Shown: positions 11,701-23,700 of the stretch, piece by piece | How the letters are laid out: each line of letters begins with the position of its first letter | Position numbering within the stretch: position 1 is the stretch's first letter | Source of the DNA: Chitinophaga eiseniae | Lineage (GTDB): Bacteria > Bacteroidota > Bacteroidia > Chitinophagales > Chitinophagaceae | Assembly: GCF_900167135.1 (NCBI RefSeq) | Contig: NZ_FUWZ01000004.1 | Span: forward strand, 558,001 to 622,000 | Reading direction: 5' to 3' | Length of the DNA stretch: 64,000 bases | Notes under the pieces: generated by a model | Database searches by the model: none | Seen by the model: only the letters and a program-made list of their open reading frames with translations | Told to the model about the DNA's origin: nothing | Program-made: the position numbers and the translations under genes

Positions 11701-14700
11701 CGAAGTTACCGGAATACATGGTGCCTGCTGTCATTATGACCCTTGATCAGTTTCCGGTGACGGCGAACGGGAAGATTGACAAAAAAGCTTTACCCGAACC
11801 AGAGGTGACTACGTTCGCTGCGCACGATTATGTGGCGCCCCGTACCCATGCTGGTCGGGAAATGGCGCAGATCTGGCAGGAGCTGCTTGGGGTGTCACAG
11901 GTAGGCATATACGATAATTTCTTTGAGCTGGGGGGTGACTCCATCATCACTATACAGGTGGTCAGCAGGGCGCGGAAGGCTGGCTTCCGCCTGCATCCGC
12001 GGGACCTCTTCCGGCATCAGACCATCGAAAGACTGGAAATACTGTTGTCTGAAAACAGGGAGCAGGTATTGACAGGTGAACAGGGGCTGCTAACGGGAGA
12101 GAGTGGATTGATCCCGGTACAGCGTTGGTTTTTTGATAACAACGCAGCGGCGGCAGGTCATTTTAACCAGAGCGTACTGGTAGGCATCGATAAAAAAATT
12201 CTTCCTGCACAGTTGGCCGCCGCCATTAAAGCGCTGGTCCGTTACCACGACGCCCTTCGTTTTGTTTACCGGACAGATGATAAGGGTTGGCATCAGACCT
12301 ACGGCACCCATGAAGCAACGCTCACCATAGAAGACCTGAGGGCGGTCCCGGCAGAGAACCTCGCCGCACACCTTACGGCGTACAGCCTTGCCGTACATCG
12401 CTCCCTGGATATTTCCAAAGGGATATTGGTGCGCGCGGTACTGTTGCAAACACCGGAAACCGAAACGCATCATCGTTTGTTGATCGTTATCCATCACCTG
12501 GTGGTGGATGGCGTCTCCTGGCGTATCCTGCTGGAAGATCTGGAAGCGTTGTTGCAACAGGACCCCGCAGCGCTGACGCTCGATAAAGGAAATTCTTACC
12601 GGCAGTGGCATGAAGCGCTGGCAGCGTATTCAGGCCAGCGGCGATTAACCGTCCAGCTGCCGTATTGGGAAAACATCCACCAGGAAAGCAAACAGGCTGT
12701 TTTAAAAGCAGCAGCGCCTTTCAATGGTAAAGTTTCTATGGCGGATTTTGAGAGCATAACGACAACGCTGGATGCCGGCTGGACACGACAGTTGCTTCAG
12801 GATGCGCCGCAGGCGTATCATACGGAGATCAACGATATTCTGTTGTGTGCGCTGGCGCTGGCTGTTGGCATGTGGAACGAAACCACTAAAGTATGTATAG
12901 GGCTGGAAAGTCACGGCCGGCACGATATCGGCGGTATGGACATCAGCCGCACCGTAGGCTGGTTCACCAGTTTGTACCCGGTCCTGCTGGAAGCTGATCA
13001 GCAACTGACACCTGGTGAGGTGCTACGCTCCGTCAAAGAACAATTGCGTGCCGTGCCAGATAAAGGCATCGGCTTCGGCGTATTAAAGCAACTGCTGCAA
13101 ACACCTTCCCTACAGGGCGACGATCCCTGGGAAATCGTATTTAATTACCTCGGACAATCGGACCGTGTAGTGAAACAGGATGGTGTATTAACCATCGTGG
13201 AAGAAGCTGCCGCACCTGGTGTGGGAGAAACATACGTGATGCATGAGAAAATAGGTATTAACAGTATCGTCAGCGAGGGAGCGCTTGTATTGGCATGGTC
13301 TTTTAGTACCAGGCATTTCCAGGCGCAACAGATACAGGCGCTGGCAGATGAATATATACAGCAACTACAGCGGCTGATTACCTGCTGCGTTGCACAACAA
13401 GAGGCGCTGGCCACTCCATCGGATTACGGGCTGCAAGGCATTGTGGCAATTCCCGAACTGGATGCGCTGCTGAATGTTGACCATGCCGGTATGCCGCGGC
13501 GTGCGCACGTATCAGGATTGTATCGTTTGAGCGCATTACAGGAGGGAATGTTGTTTCACAGCCTGTATGACCAGGCTGGCGGCGCATACATTGAACAATT
13601 TGGCTGCGACCTGATCAACGTGCAGCCGGAGGCATTCAAGGCAGCGTGGGAACACCTCATGCAACGGCATACCATCCTGCGCACGGCCTTCTTCAGTGAT
13701 GAAGCAGCCATACCATTACAGGCTGTCTTCAGGGAAGCGGTATTGCCGTTTCACCAGGCCGACTACAGTGGGATGGAAGCGGCGGAGCAGCGGAAAGCAG
13801 TGGAAGTGTTCACACAACAGGATGCTAAGCAACCCTTTGATTTTAAAGTGCCGCCAATGATGCGTATTTCGCTGCTTAAACTGGCGGAGGGACGTCACCG
13901 TTTGTTATGGACCTTCCATCATATTTTGTTTGATGGCTGGTCTGTCCCTGTGTTAATGGAGGAGTTGCTGCAAGCTTATGAGGCAACCTTGAATGGTGTG
14001 CCGCTGCCCGCACGTACGGAAGATCGTTATGAAGACTTTATCCGTTACCTGGAAAAACGGGACGGTGAAAAAGAAGAACAATACTGGCGCCGGTATATGG
14101 AAGGAGTGGAAGAAGCCACCCTGTTGCCTTTTATCCGTCCGGGCGCAGACCGCACACGGGAAGCTGGCGTATATAAAGATTTTATCCTGAGCATCGATGC
14201 CGCGGCAACGGCAAAGATCAATGCTTTTGCCCAGCGACAGCATATTACTGTGAATACGCTGATGCAGGGCGTATGGGCGTTGCTGTTACACCATTACACC
14301 GGACAGGAGCACGTTACCTATGGGGTAACGGTGTCCGGCCGGCCGGAAGATTTGTCCGGCGTGGAACAAAGGGTAGGAATGTATATCAATACCATTCCGC
14401 TGCACGCGGCTGTTACTGCGGAGAAGGTCCTGGGACCATGGTTACAGGAACTACAGCTCTCCCAGCTGCAAAGCCGTGAACACCAGCATACAGGTCTGGA
14501 TACTATTCAGCATTGGTGCGGCCTCCCGGGGGAATTGTTTGATACCCTGCTGGTGTTTGAGAACTACCCCGTAAGCAAGGTGCTGGAGGCGCAGGCGTGG
14601 CTGTTGCAGGTGGAGAATGTGGCGGTACAGGAGAAGACAAACTATCCGCTCACTATTTTGATTGTCGCCGGGGAAACGCTTCATATCCGCTTCAGCTACA

Positions 14701-17700
14701 ATACCGGCTTGCTTTCAGATAATTACCTGCAGGCTATCGCCGGTCATTTTGAAACCCTGCTGGCGCAGCTGCCGGAAAATGGTAGCAGCCCTGTGTCTGC
14801 GCTTTCATGGTTGACGAACGCGGAGCGGTCGCTGCTGCACAGCTTCAACGATACCGCTACAGACTTTCCCCGGCAACAAACGTTGACAACTTTGTTTGCA
14901 GCGCAGGTAAACCGTACGCCGCTGCTGATAGCCGTGGTGGATGAACAAGGGTGCCTGACCTACCGGGAACTGGATATCATTACTAACCAGCTGGCACATT
15001 ACCTGAACAGCAAGGGAGTAGGGGCAGAAACGCTGGTGCCGGTATGTCTCGAACGTTCGCTGGACATGATCATCGCTATTGTTGCGATTCTGAAAGCCGG
15101 CGCCGCCTATGTGCCGGTTGATCCAACCTATCCGGAAGAACGGATCTTACATATACTGGAAGATACCAACGCGGATATTATCCTCACAGATCATTCCGGT
15201 TTTCGCGCTATACCGGATAATTTCAGCGGCGTGGTGCGCCTCGATGAAATCCGGCCTGTGCTGGGCATCTATCCGGAGACACCTACGGGTCGGGTGATTC
15301 AGCCCGGCCAACTGGCATACGTGATCTACACTTCCGGTTCCACCGGAAAGCCTAAAGGCGTGATGAATGAACACGCCGGCGTAGTGAACCGCTTGCTATG
15401 GACGCAAAAATACTTTGGACTCAACGGCGACGACGCTATTTTACAGAAGACAACTTTTTGTTTCGACGTATCCGTATGGGAGCTGCTATGGCCGTTGATG
15501 TGCGGTGCACGGCTGGTGATGGCCGTCCCGGGGGGACAGAAGGATACCTCCTATCTGAAAGCGGCCATTGACCGTTATGGTATCACTACTATTCATTTTG
15601 TACCGTCCATGTTACATATCTTCCTGGAAGATGTGAGCCCGGAGGAGGTTCCTGGCCTGAAAAGGGTCCTTTGTAGCGGGGAGGCGCTGAAGCCGCAGCA
15701 GGTGAGCCTGTTTCGTGAGAAGATACCGTATGCGGGGTTGTATAACCTCTACGGACCTACGGAAGCGGCGATCGACGTTACCTGCTGGCAGGTGCCGGAT
15801 CGTTTTACAGAAAATGAAGTGGTGTCTATCGGAAAACCGGTAGCCAACACACAGCTATATATTCTCGATAAGGCCGGCGGGTTGCTTCCACCGGGCGTTT
15901 TCGGGGAACTGCATATCGGCGGGGTACAGGTAGCCCGCGGATATCTGAACCGGGAAAGTCTTACCGCAGAGAAATTTATCGCAGATCCATTCAGTGACGG
16001 CCGCCTGTATAAAACGGGTGACTGGTGCCGCTGGTTACCCGATGGCAATATAGAATATGCAGGCAGGATCGATGACCAGGTGAAGATCCGGGGATTCAGG
16101 ATCGAGCTGGGAGAAATAGAAAGTGTATTGCTGGAGAATGAACGAGTGAGCGAAGCTGTTGTCGTGGCGCGTGATGCGGCCGATGGCAGCAAACGCCTGA
16201 TCGGTTATGTAGTGCCGGCAGGGGAGATAGACTGCATTGCCGTGCTGGATGAACTAAAGCGCCGCCTCCCGGAATACATGGTGCCTGCGATACTGGTACC
16301 ACTGGCAGCGATGCCCCTGACCGCCAGTGGAAAGATCAACCGCAAGGCGTTACCAGCGCCGGATGAATCCTTCCTTGCCGCAGCTGCCTATGTGGCTCCT
16401 GGAAACGAAACGGAACAGCTGTTTGCAAATATCTTTCAGGATATTCTGAACATTTCCAGGGTAGGCATTAACGATAATTTCTTCACACTTGGTGGAAACT
16501 CTCTCTTATCCATGCGCCTGGTGGCGGCAATACGTAGACAACTGCAGCTGGAGCTGCCGGTGAAATCGGTATTTACACATGCTACCGTAGCGCTGTTGGC
16601 GGCACACCTGGGTGACCAACAGCATGCCACCCCGGCGCTACCCGCTGTTGAAGCGGTGCTGCGCCCGGAAAGAGTGCCGCTTTCGTTTAGCCAGGAACGT
16701 TTATGGTTTATCGATCAGCTGGAAGGAAGCGTGCAGTATCATATCCCGGTAGTGCTGCGGCTCAAAGGGCAGCTCGACAGAAGTGCGCTGGCATCTGCCT
16801 TACAGCATATTATCAATCGTCATGAAATACTGCGGACGGTGATTGCCGAGGAAGATGGTATCGCCTGGCAACGGCTGCTGGCGCGGGACCACTGGCAGCT
16901 GACGGTGACAGACGATCCCGTTTATCACGAAGACCCGCTGGCCTTGTCATCATTGGTACAAGCACATGTGCAGACGCCCTTCGATCTCTCGAAAGACCAT
17001 ATGCTGCGTGCCCACCTTGTAGTGCTGTCGGCAACGGAGCACGTACTGGTGGCTGTGATCCACCACATCGCTTCCGACGGCTGGTCTTCTTCTATCATCG
17101 TCAACGAGCTGACAGACCTTTACCGGTCATTTGTCCGCAATGAAATGAACACGCTGCCACCACTGCCGCTGCAATATGCGGACTATGCGATCTGGCAGCG
17201 GCGCTACCTGACAGATACCGTATTATCGCTGCAGCTTGATTATTGGAAAGCGCAACTCAACGGCGTAGAGACGTTGCAGTTACCGACGGATTACTCCCGT
17301 CCGGCAGTACAGCGGAACAGGGGCGCCGTTTCCTGGTTCCGGCTGGATAAACAGTTGACCTCCGGCCTCCGGGCGCTGGCACAGCAACAGGAGGCAACGC
17401 TGTTTATGACATTGCTGGCGGCCTTTAAGGTATTGTTATTCCGCTATAGCGGCCAGGAAGATATTTGTGTGGGAAGCCCTGTGGCCGGCCGTACGCGGCA
17501 GGAGACAGAAGCGCTCATCGGGTTCTTTATTAACACACTGGCGTTACGCAGCTACGTAGATGGCCGGCAGTCCTTCATTAGCTTGTTACAGGCCGTAAAG
17601 GAAACAACGCTCAACGCATACCAGCACCAGGAAATACCGTTTGAGAAAGTCGTGGAAGCAGTGGTGAAAGCGCGCGATCTCAGCCGAAGTCCACTGTTCC

Positions 17701-20700
17701 AGGTGATGTTTACGTTGCAGAATATGCCGGAAAGTACATCGCCGGAACTGGAGGGATTACAAATGGAGGCGATGCCGCTGTCTTACGCTACCACCCAATA
17801 TGATCTCAGCTTCACGCTGGAAGATACGCCGGAAGGTTTGCGGGGCAGTGTGGAGTATTGCACCGATCTGTATTTACCCTCCACCATCGAACGGATGATG
17901 CGGCATTTTGAACAGCTGCTGCGCAGCCTCACGGCAGCGCCGGCAGCCAGTCTTGAATCGCTGCGAATCCTCAGTGAGGCGGAAGAGAAGCAGCTGTTGT
18001 ATGACTTTAATCAGGCCCGGCAACCGGCAAAACCGGTGGTGGCGCAAACGCTGGCGGAGCTATTTACCGAGCAAGCCCGTCGTACGCCGCTGGCGACGGC
18101 GCTGGTGTTCGGGAATACGGCGCTGACTTACCAGGAGCTGGATGAACGTTCCGGTCAGCTGGCTGGTCAGCTGGCGCGTAACGGCGTTAGCGCGGGTACG
18201 CTGGTACCGTTGTGCATAGATCGTTCCCTGCAGATGATGGTGGCCATTCTCGGCATCCTGAAAGCCGGCGGCGCCTACGTGCCGCTGGACCCACAGCATC
18301 CGGCGGAAAGGATCGGCCGCATACTGGAAGATATCGGCGGCGACCGGCTGATCGTGACCACAACGGAGCATACACATTTGTTCCCATCGGCCTCCAGGCT
18401 GTTATTGCCGGATAACTGGTGCCAGCCGGCGGGAGAGAAGTATACGATTACAGCTGCCGCATCGAAAGATCCGGCTTATGTGATCTACACATCCGGCTCT
18501 ACGGGCATCCCCAAAGGCGTGGTCATTCCACATGCGGCGATCGTCAACTTTATCGTTCACCGCAGCGCGGATTTTAAGATTGACGTAACAGATAGAATAC
18601 TGCAGTTCTCCAACTATTGCTTCGATGCGTCGGTGGAACAGATGTTCCTGCCTTTGGTAAACGGTGCTGTGCTGGTACTGATACCGGAGGCGCTACGGCT
18701 GGACCGGCAGGAATTTGAGCAACTGCTGGAGCAGGAACAGATTACACACCTGGACACAACACCCGGCTTCCTGGCGTCCATCACGCCGGGGAACTATGGC
18801 TCGTTACGCCGGGTCGTCTCCGGTGGTGAAGCATGCAGTCTGCCGCTGGCGGCAGCATGGGCGCCCCATGTTGATTTTTATAACGAATATGGCCCTACGG
18901 AAACAACAGTGGTAGCTACTGCCTGGCATTACCAGTCGCAGCAGCCGGCCGTCACAGACATGCTGCCTATCGGAAAACCACTGACTAACGTAACCGCCTA
19001 TATCCTGGATAGCACCGGTAGCCCCGTACCTGTGGGCGTGCCCGGGGAGCTGTTTATCGGCGGGATACAGGTCGCTGAAGGATACCTGAACAACCCGGCG
19101 CTGACCGCTGAAAAATTTGTCGATGATCCGTTTGGTGGCGGTGGCGGAAGGTTATACCGTACCGGTGATCTGGCTTGCTGGCTGTCCGACGGTAACATCG
19201 CCTACCTCGGACGGATAGACGACCAGGTGAAACTACGTGGCTACCGGATAGAACTGGGGGAGATTGACAATGCCTTGTTACAGCATCCGTCCATCCGCGA
19301 GGCCGTAACAACCGTCAAAACCGATGGTGCTGGTCATAAAAGACTGGTGGCCTACCTCACCGGAGAGGAACTGCCGGCCCGTGAGCCATTATCCGCCTTC
19401 CTGCGGGAGCGGCTGCCGGAGTATATGGTGCCGGTACAGTTTATTCCACTGGAGGCCATCCCATTGACCCCTAATGGCAAGGTGGATAAAAAAGCACTGC
19501 CGGCGCCGGACACGGAAACACTGAGCGGCAGCGCTTTTGTGGCGCCCCGCAATGAAACCGAATCCCTGCTGGCCGGCATCTGGCAAAATTTGCTGAATCA
19601 GCAACAGGTAGGGATATACGATAACTTTTTTGAACTGGGCGGCGACTCGATCATTACCATACAAGCAGTGAGCCGCGCGAGAAAAGCAGGATTGAACCTG
19701 CATCCGGCGGACTTATTCAGGTATCAGACGATTGCCGGTCTTGCTGCAATGCTGGTTGCCAGGCAGGATACGCCGGACAATCAGGCAGAACAGGGTACGC
19801 TGGCCGGCGTCAGCGGGCTGCTACCCATACAGCATTGGTATTTTGCGCATACGGCGGAGGCAATGGGTGAGCATCATTTTAACCAGGCGCTCTTGCTGGA
19901 GGTAGATAAATCGGTGGCGTTCAACGTGCTGGAAGCGGCCATCGAAAAACTGATACAGCATCACGATGCGCTGCGCTTCAGCTATAGCAGGCAGCAACAA
20001 TGGCAACAAACATACAGCGCCTATAAGGGGACGCTGGAGGTAATAGATCTGAGGGATAAAACAACGGACACCTTACCGGCGGAAATTACGGCGCAGGCGG
20101 AACATTATCAGCGCAGCCTGTATCCGGAGCAAGGTATTGTGGTCCGGACGGTGCTGATGATAACGCCGGACAATATTTCTCACCACCGCCTGTTGATCGT
20201 AGTACATCACCTGGCGATAGACGGCGTATCCTGGCGTATCCTGCTGGAAGACCTGGAGCAGTTGGTAAAACAACCAGCTTCCCCGCTTTCGCCGAAGAGT
20301 AATTCCTATCGGCAATGGCAGCAGACGCTGACTGCTTACGGTCAACGTAAAAAGGTACTGGGCCAGCTGGATTACTGGCAACAAGCCACAACCGGATTTA
20401 AACCGCTAAAAACGGATAAATCCTTTGACAGCGCCGTTACGATCAGGGACACCGCCAACCTGGTGGTACGGCTGAATGCCGGGCAAACGAAGCGGCTGCT
20501 GCAGGACGCCCCGAAAGCATATCATACAGAAATAAACGATCTGTTGTTATGTGCGCTGGCAATGACGTTGCAGGAGTGGAATGGTACAGACAGCGTGACT
20601 ATCGGCCTGGAAGGCCATGGCCGCGAAACCATCGACAATGTAACGGATGTCAGCCATACCGTAGGATGGTTCACCAGCCTCTATCCCCTGAAGCTGGCGA

Positions 20701-23700
20701 CGGGTAACGGCAGTATTGGATCGCAATTAAAAACAGTCAAAGAACAATTACGCAATGTGCCGGACAAAGGTCTTGGATACGGTGTGTTAAAATATTTGCA
20801 GCAGGAAGTGGCGCTTCAGGGTAGTGACCCCTGGGACGTGGTGTTCAACTACCTCGGTCAAACAGACAACATTGCGGCAGCAGACGGGTTGCTGCGGATG
20901 GCGGCGGAATCACCGGGAACTGCTATCGGAAAAGATTTTCCGTTGTCGGAGAAAATAGCGATAGATGGTATGGTGCAGGACGGTGAGCTGGTACTTCGCT
21001 GGAAATACAGTAGCCGGCATCTCAGTGCCGACGCCATGGAAAAAATGGCATCGATCTGTATGGCGCACCTGGAAGCACTGATTTCCCATTGCGTAGGTCG
21101 CAGGGAACCGGCGTTTACACCATCTGACTTTGGCTTGGGCAAAGAGATCTCCGTAGCGGAACTGGACACGTTCCTCGATGCCGCGCCCGACGGAATAACC
21201 CGCCGCGGCCGTATCAGCAGCCTTTATCGCTTAACCGGTCTGCAGGAGGCTATGTTATTCCATGCCTTGTTTGACGAACACGCTAACGCCTATATGGAAC
21301 AGTTTACCTGCGATCTGTTTCACTTAAATGAGACGGCCTTTATCCAGAGCTGGAATCTGTTGCTGCAAAGGCATACAGCGTTGCGCAGCGGCTTCAGCGC
21401 CGATGAGTTCAGCATCCCGGTACAGTGGGTGTATCAGGATGTACAGCTGCCGGTGACTTTACTGGATGACCGCTCACTGACGCCGGAAGAACAACAGGAA
21501 AAGCTGGCGGACTACCTGGAAGCCGACCGTAACAAGGGTTTTGACTTCAGCCATGCACCGCTGATGCGGCTGGCGCTGATCCGTGTTGATGACAGTCGTC
21601 ACCGTATGGTATGGACGTCCCACCATATTTTATTCGATGGATGGTCCCTGCCGCTGATACTGGAAAACCTGTTACGGATATACGAAGCTGTGGTGAAACA
21701 GTTGCCGTTGCCTGCATTTACAGAAGACCGGTATGAAGACTATGTACGGTACCTGGAACGCCAGGATAAAACGCAGGAGGAAACTTTCTGGCGTAGCTAT
21801 CTGAAAAACGCTACAGACGCTACATTGTTGCCCTTCATTGGCGCTGCCGAGGCCCGTAATGCAGGAGTAGGCACCTACCGGCAGGAGTCACTGGAGCTGG
21901 ATGAAGCAGCAACCAGGAATATTCAGCGTTTTGCACACCGTCATCGTATTACGCCTAACACAATTATACAGGGCGTATGGTCGTACCTGTTATATCGTTA
22001 TACCGGGCGTAAGGAAGTGACTTATGGTATCACGGTGTCCGGCCGGCCGGAAGGACTGCCGGGAGTAGAACAGGCGGTGGGTATGTATATCAATACGCTG
22101 CCCTTGTGCGCAGTGATTGACCCTGCAAAGCCGGTAACAGTCTGGCTGCAGGAGTTACAGGCATCACAGCTGCAATGCCGGGAGTACCAGTATACACCGT
22201 TGGATGATATGCAGCGCTGGACCGGTATTACCGGCGATTGGTTCGATAGTTTGCTGGTATATGAAAACTATCCGGTGAGCAAGATGATGACGGCGCAACA
22301 AGGTATATTGACGGTGGAGAATGTGCATGTACATGAGCAGACCAACCTGCCACTGGAGATATTGGCTGCCGTATCGGATACCATCCGGGTGACGCTCCGC
22401 TATAACGCAGACCTCCTCGCTGATGCCTATATCGGCGCTATCCGCGGGCATTTCGAAGAGGTGCTGCTACAGATGACGGCGAACGATAACCTTCAACTGG
22501 CCGAACTCGATATATTAACGCCTGCTGAAAGAGTGATGCTGACGGAAAAGCTGAACAACCGAAAAGTCGCGTTTCCGCAAGATAAAACACTGGTGTCCCT
22601 TATCCGGGAAAAGGCGGCGGTGATGCCCGATGCCACCGCTATTATTTTTGGAGAGACGGCGCTGACATACCGTAACCTGGAAGAACGTTCCAACCAGGTA
22701 GCGCATTACCTGCAGGGCCTGGGCATAAAAAAAGACATGCCGGTGCCCATCTGCATTGAAAGGTCAACAGAAATGGTCATCGGTATATTGGGTGTCCTGA
22801 AGGCCGGCGGCGCCTACGTGCCGGTAGATACAGCCTACCCGCCGGAAAGGATCGCTTTCCTGCTGGAAGACGTGGCGGCATCCGTGGTACTGAGCAGCCG
22901 GTTATTGCAAGACAAGTTGACGGCCGTTACGACGGCGCGCGTAATTGCCCTGGATGATCGCCAGGAGGAAGTGTTCCGTCAGCCGGTATCAGGTTCTTTA
23001 TTGGTACCGTCTCCCGGTGATCTGGCGTACATTATCTATACTTCCGGTTCCACCGGTAAGCCCAAAGGCGTGCTGATAGAACACCGGGGGATGCTGAACC
23101 ATCTCTACGCAAAGGTCAACGATCTGAGACTTGACCACCGTACTATTGTTGCCTTTACAGCTTCCTATACTTTTGATATCTCCGTATGGCAGATGTTCGC
23201 CGCGCTGCTCTGTGGCGGCACGACGATCATCTATTCCGAAGAAACCATCCTGCAGCCGGAACAACTGATGCGCGCGGCAGACCGCCAGCAGGTGACCATC
23301 CTGGAACTGGTGCCCTCTTACCTGGCCACGGTATTACAGGAGGATATTCCGGTGAAACTGGAACATCTGGAGTTCCTGCTTGTCACCGGCGAGGCCGTCA
23401 GCCAGCAGGTACTGGTACAATGGTTCCGTCATCCGCATTACGGCCGTATCCCGGTGGTAAACGCTTACGGGCCTACGGAGGCATCTGATGACATCTGTCA
23501 TTATACAATGTATGAGGCGCCGGTACAGTCTAATATTCCCCTGGGATATCCTGTTCAAAACCTCAACATCTACGTGGTGAACGAAGCGATGCAGCTGTGT
23601 CCGCCCGGTGTGCCCGGAGAGATCTGTGTTTCCGGCGTAGGAGTGGGCAGAGGATACCTCAACCGCCCGGAGCTGACAGCGGAAAAATTCATCACCGATC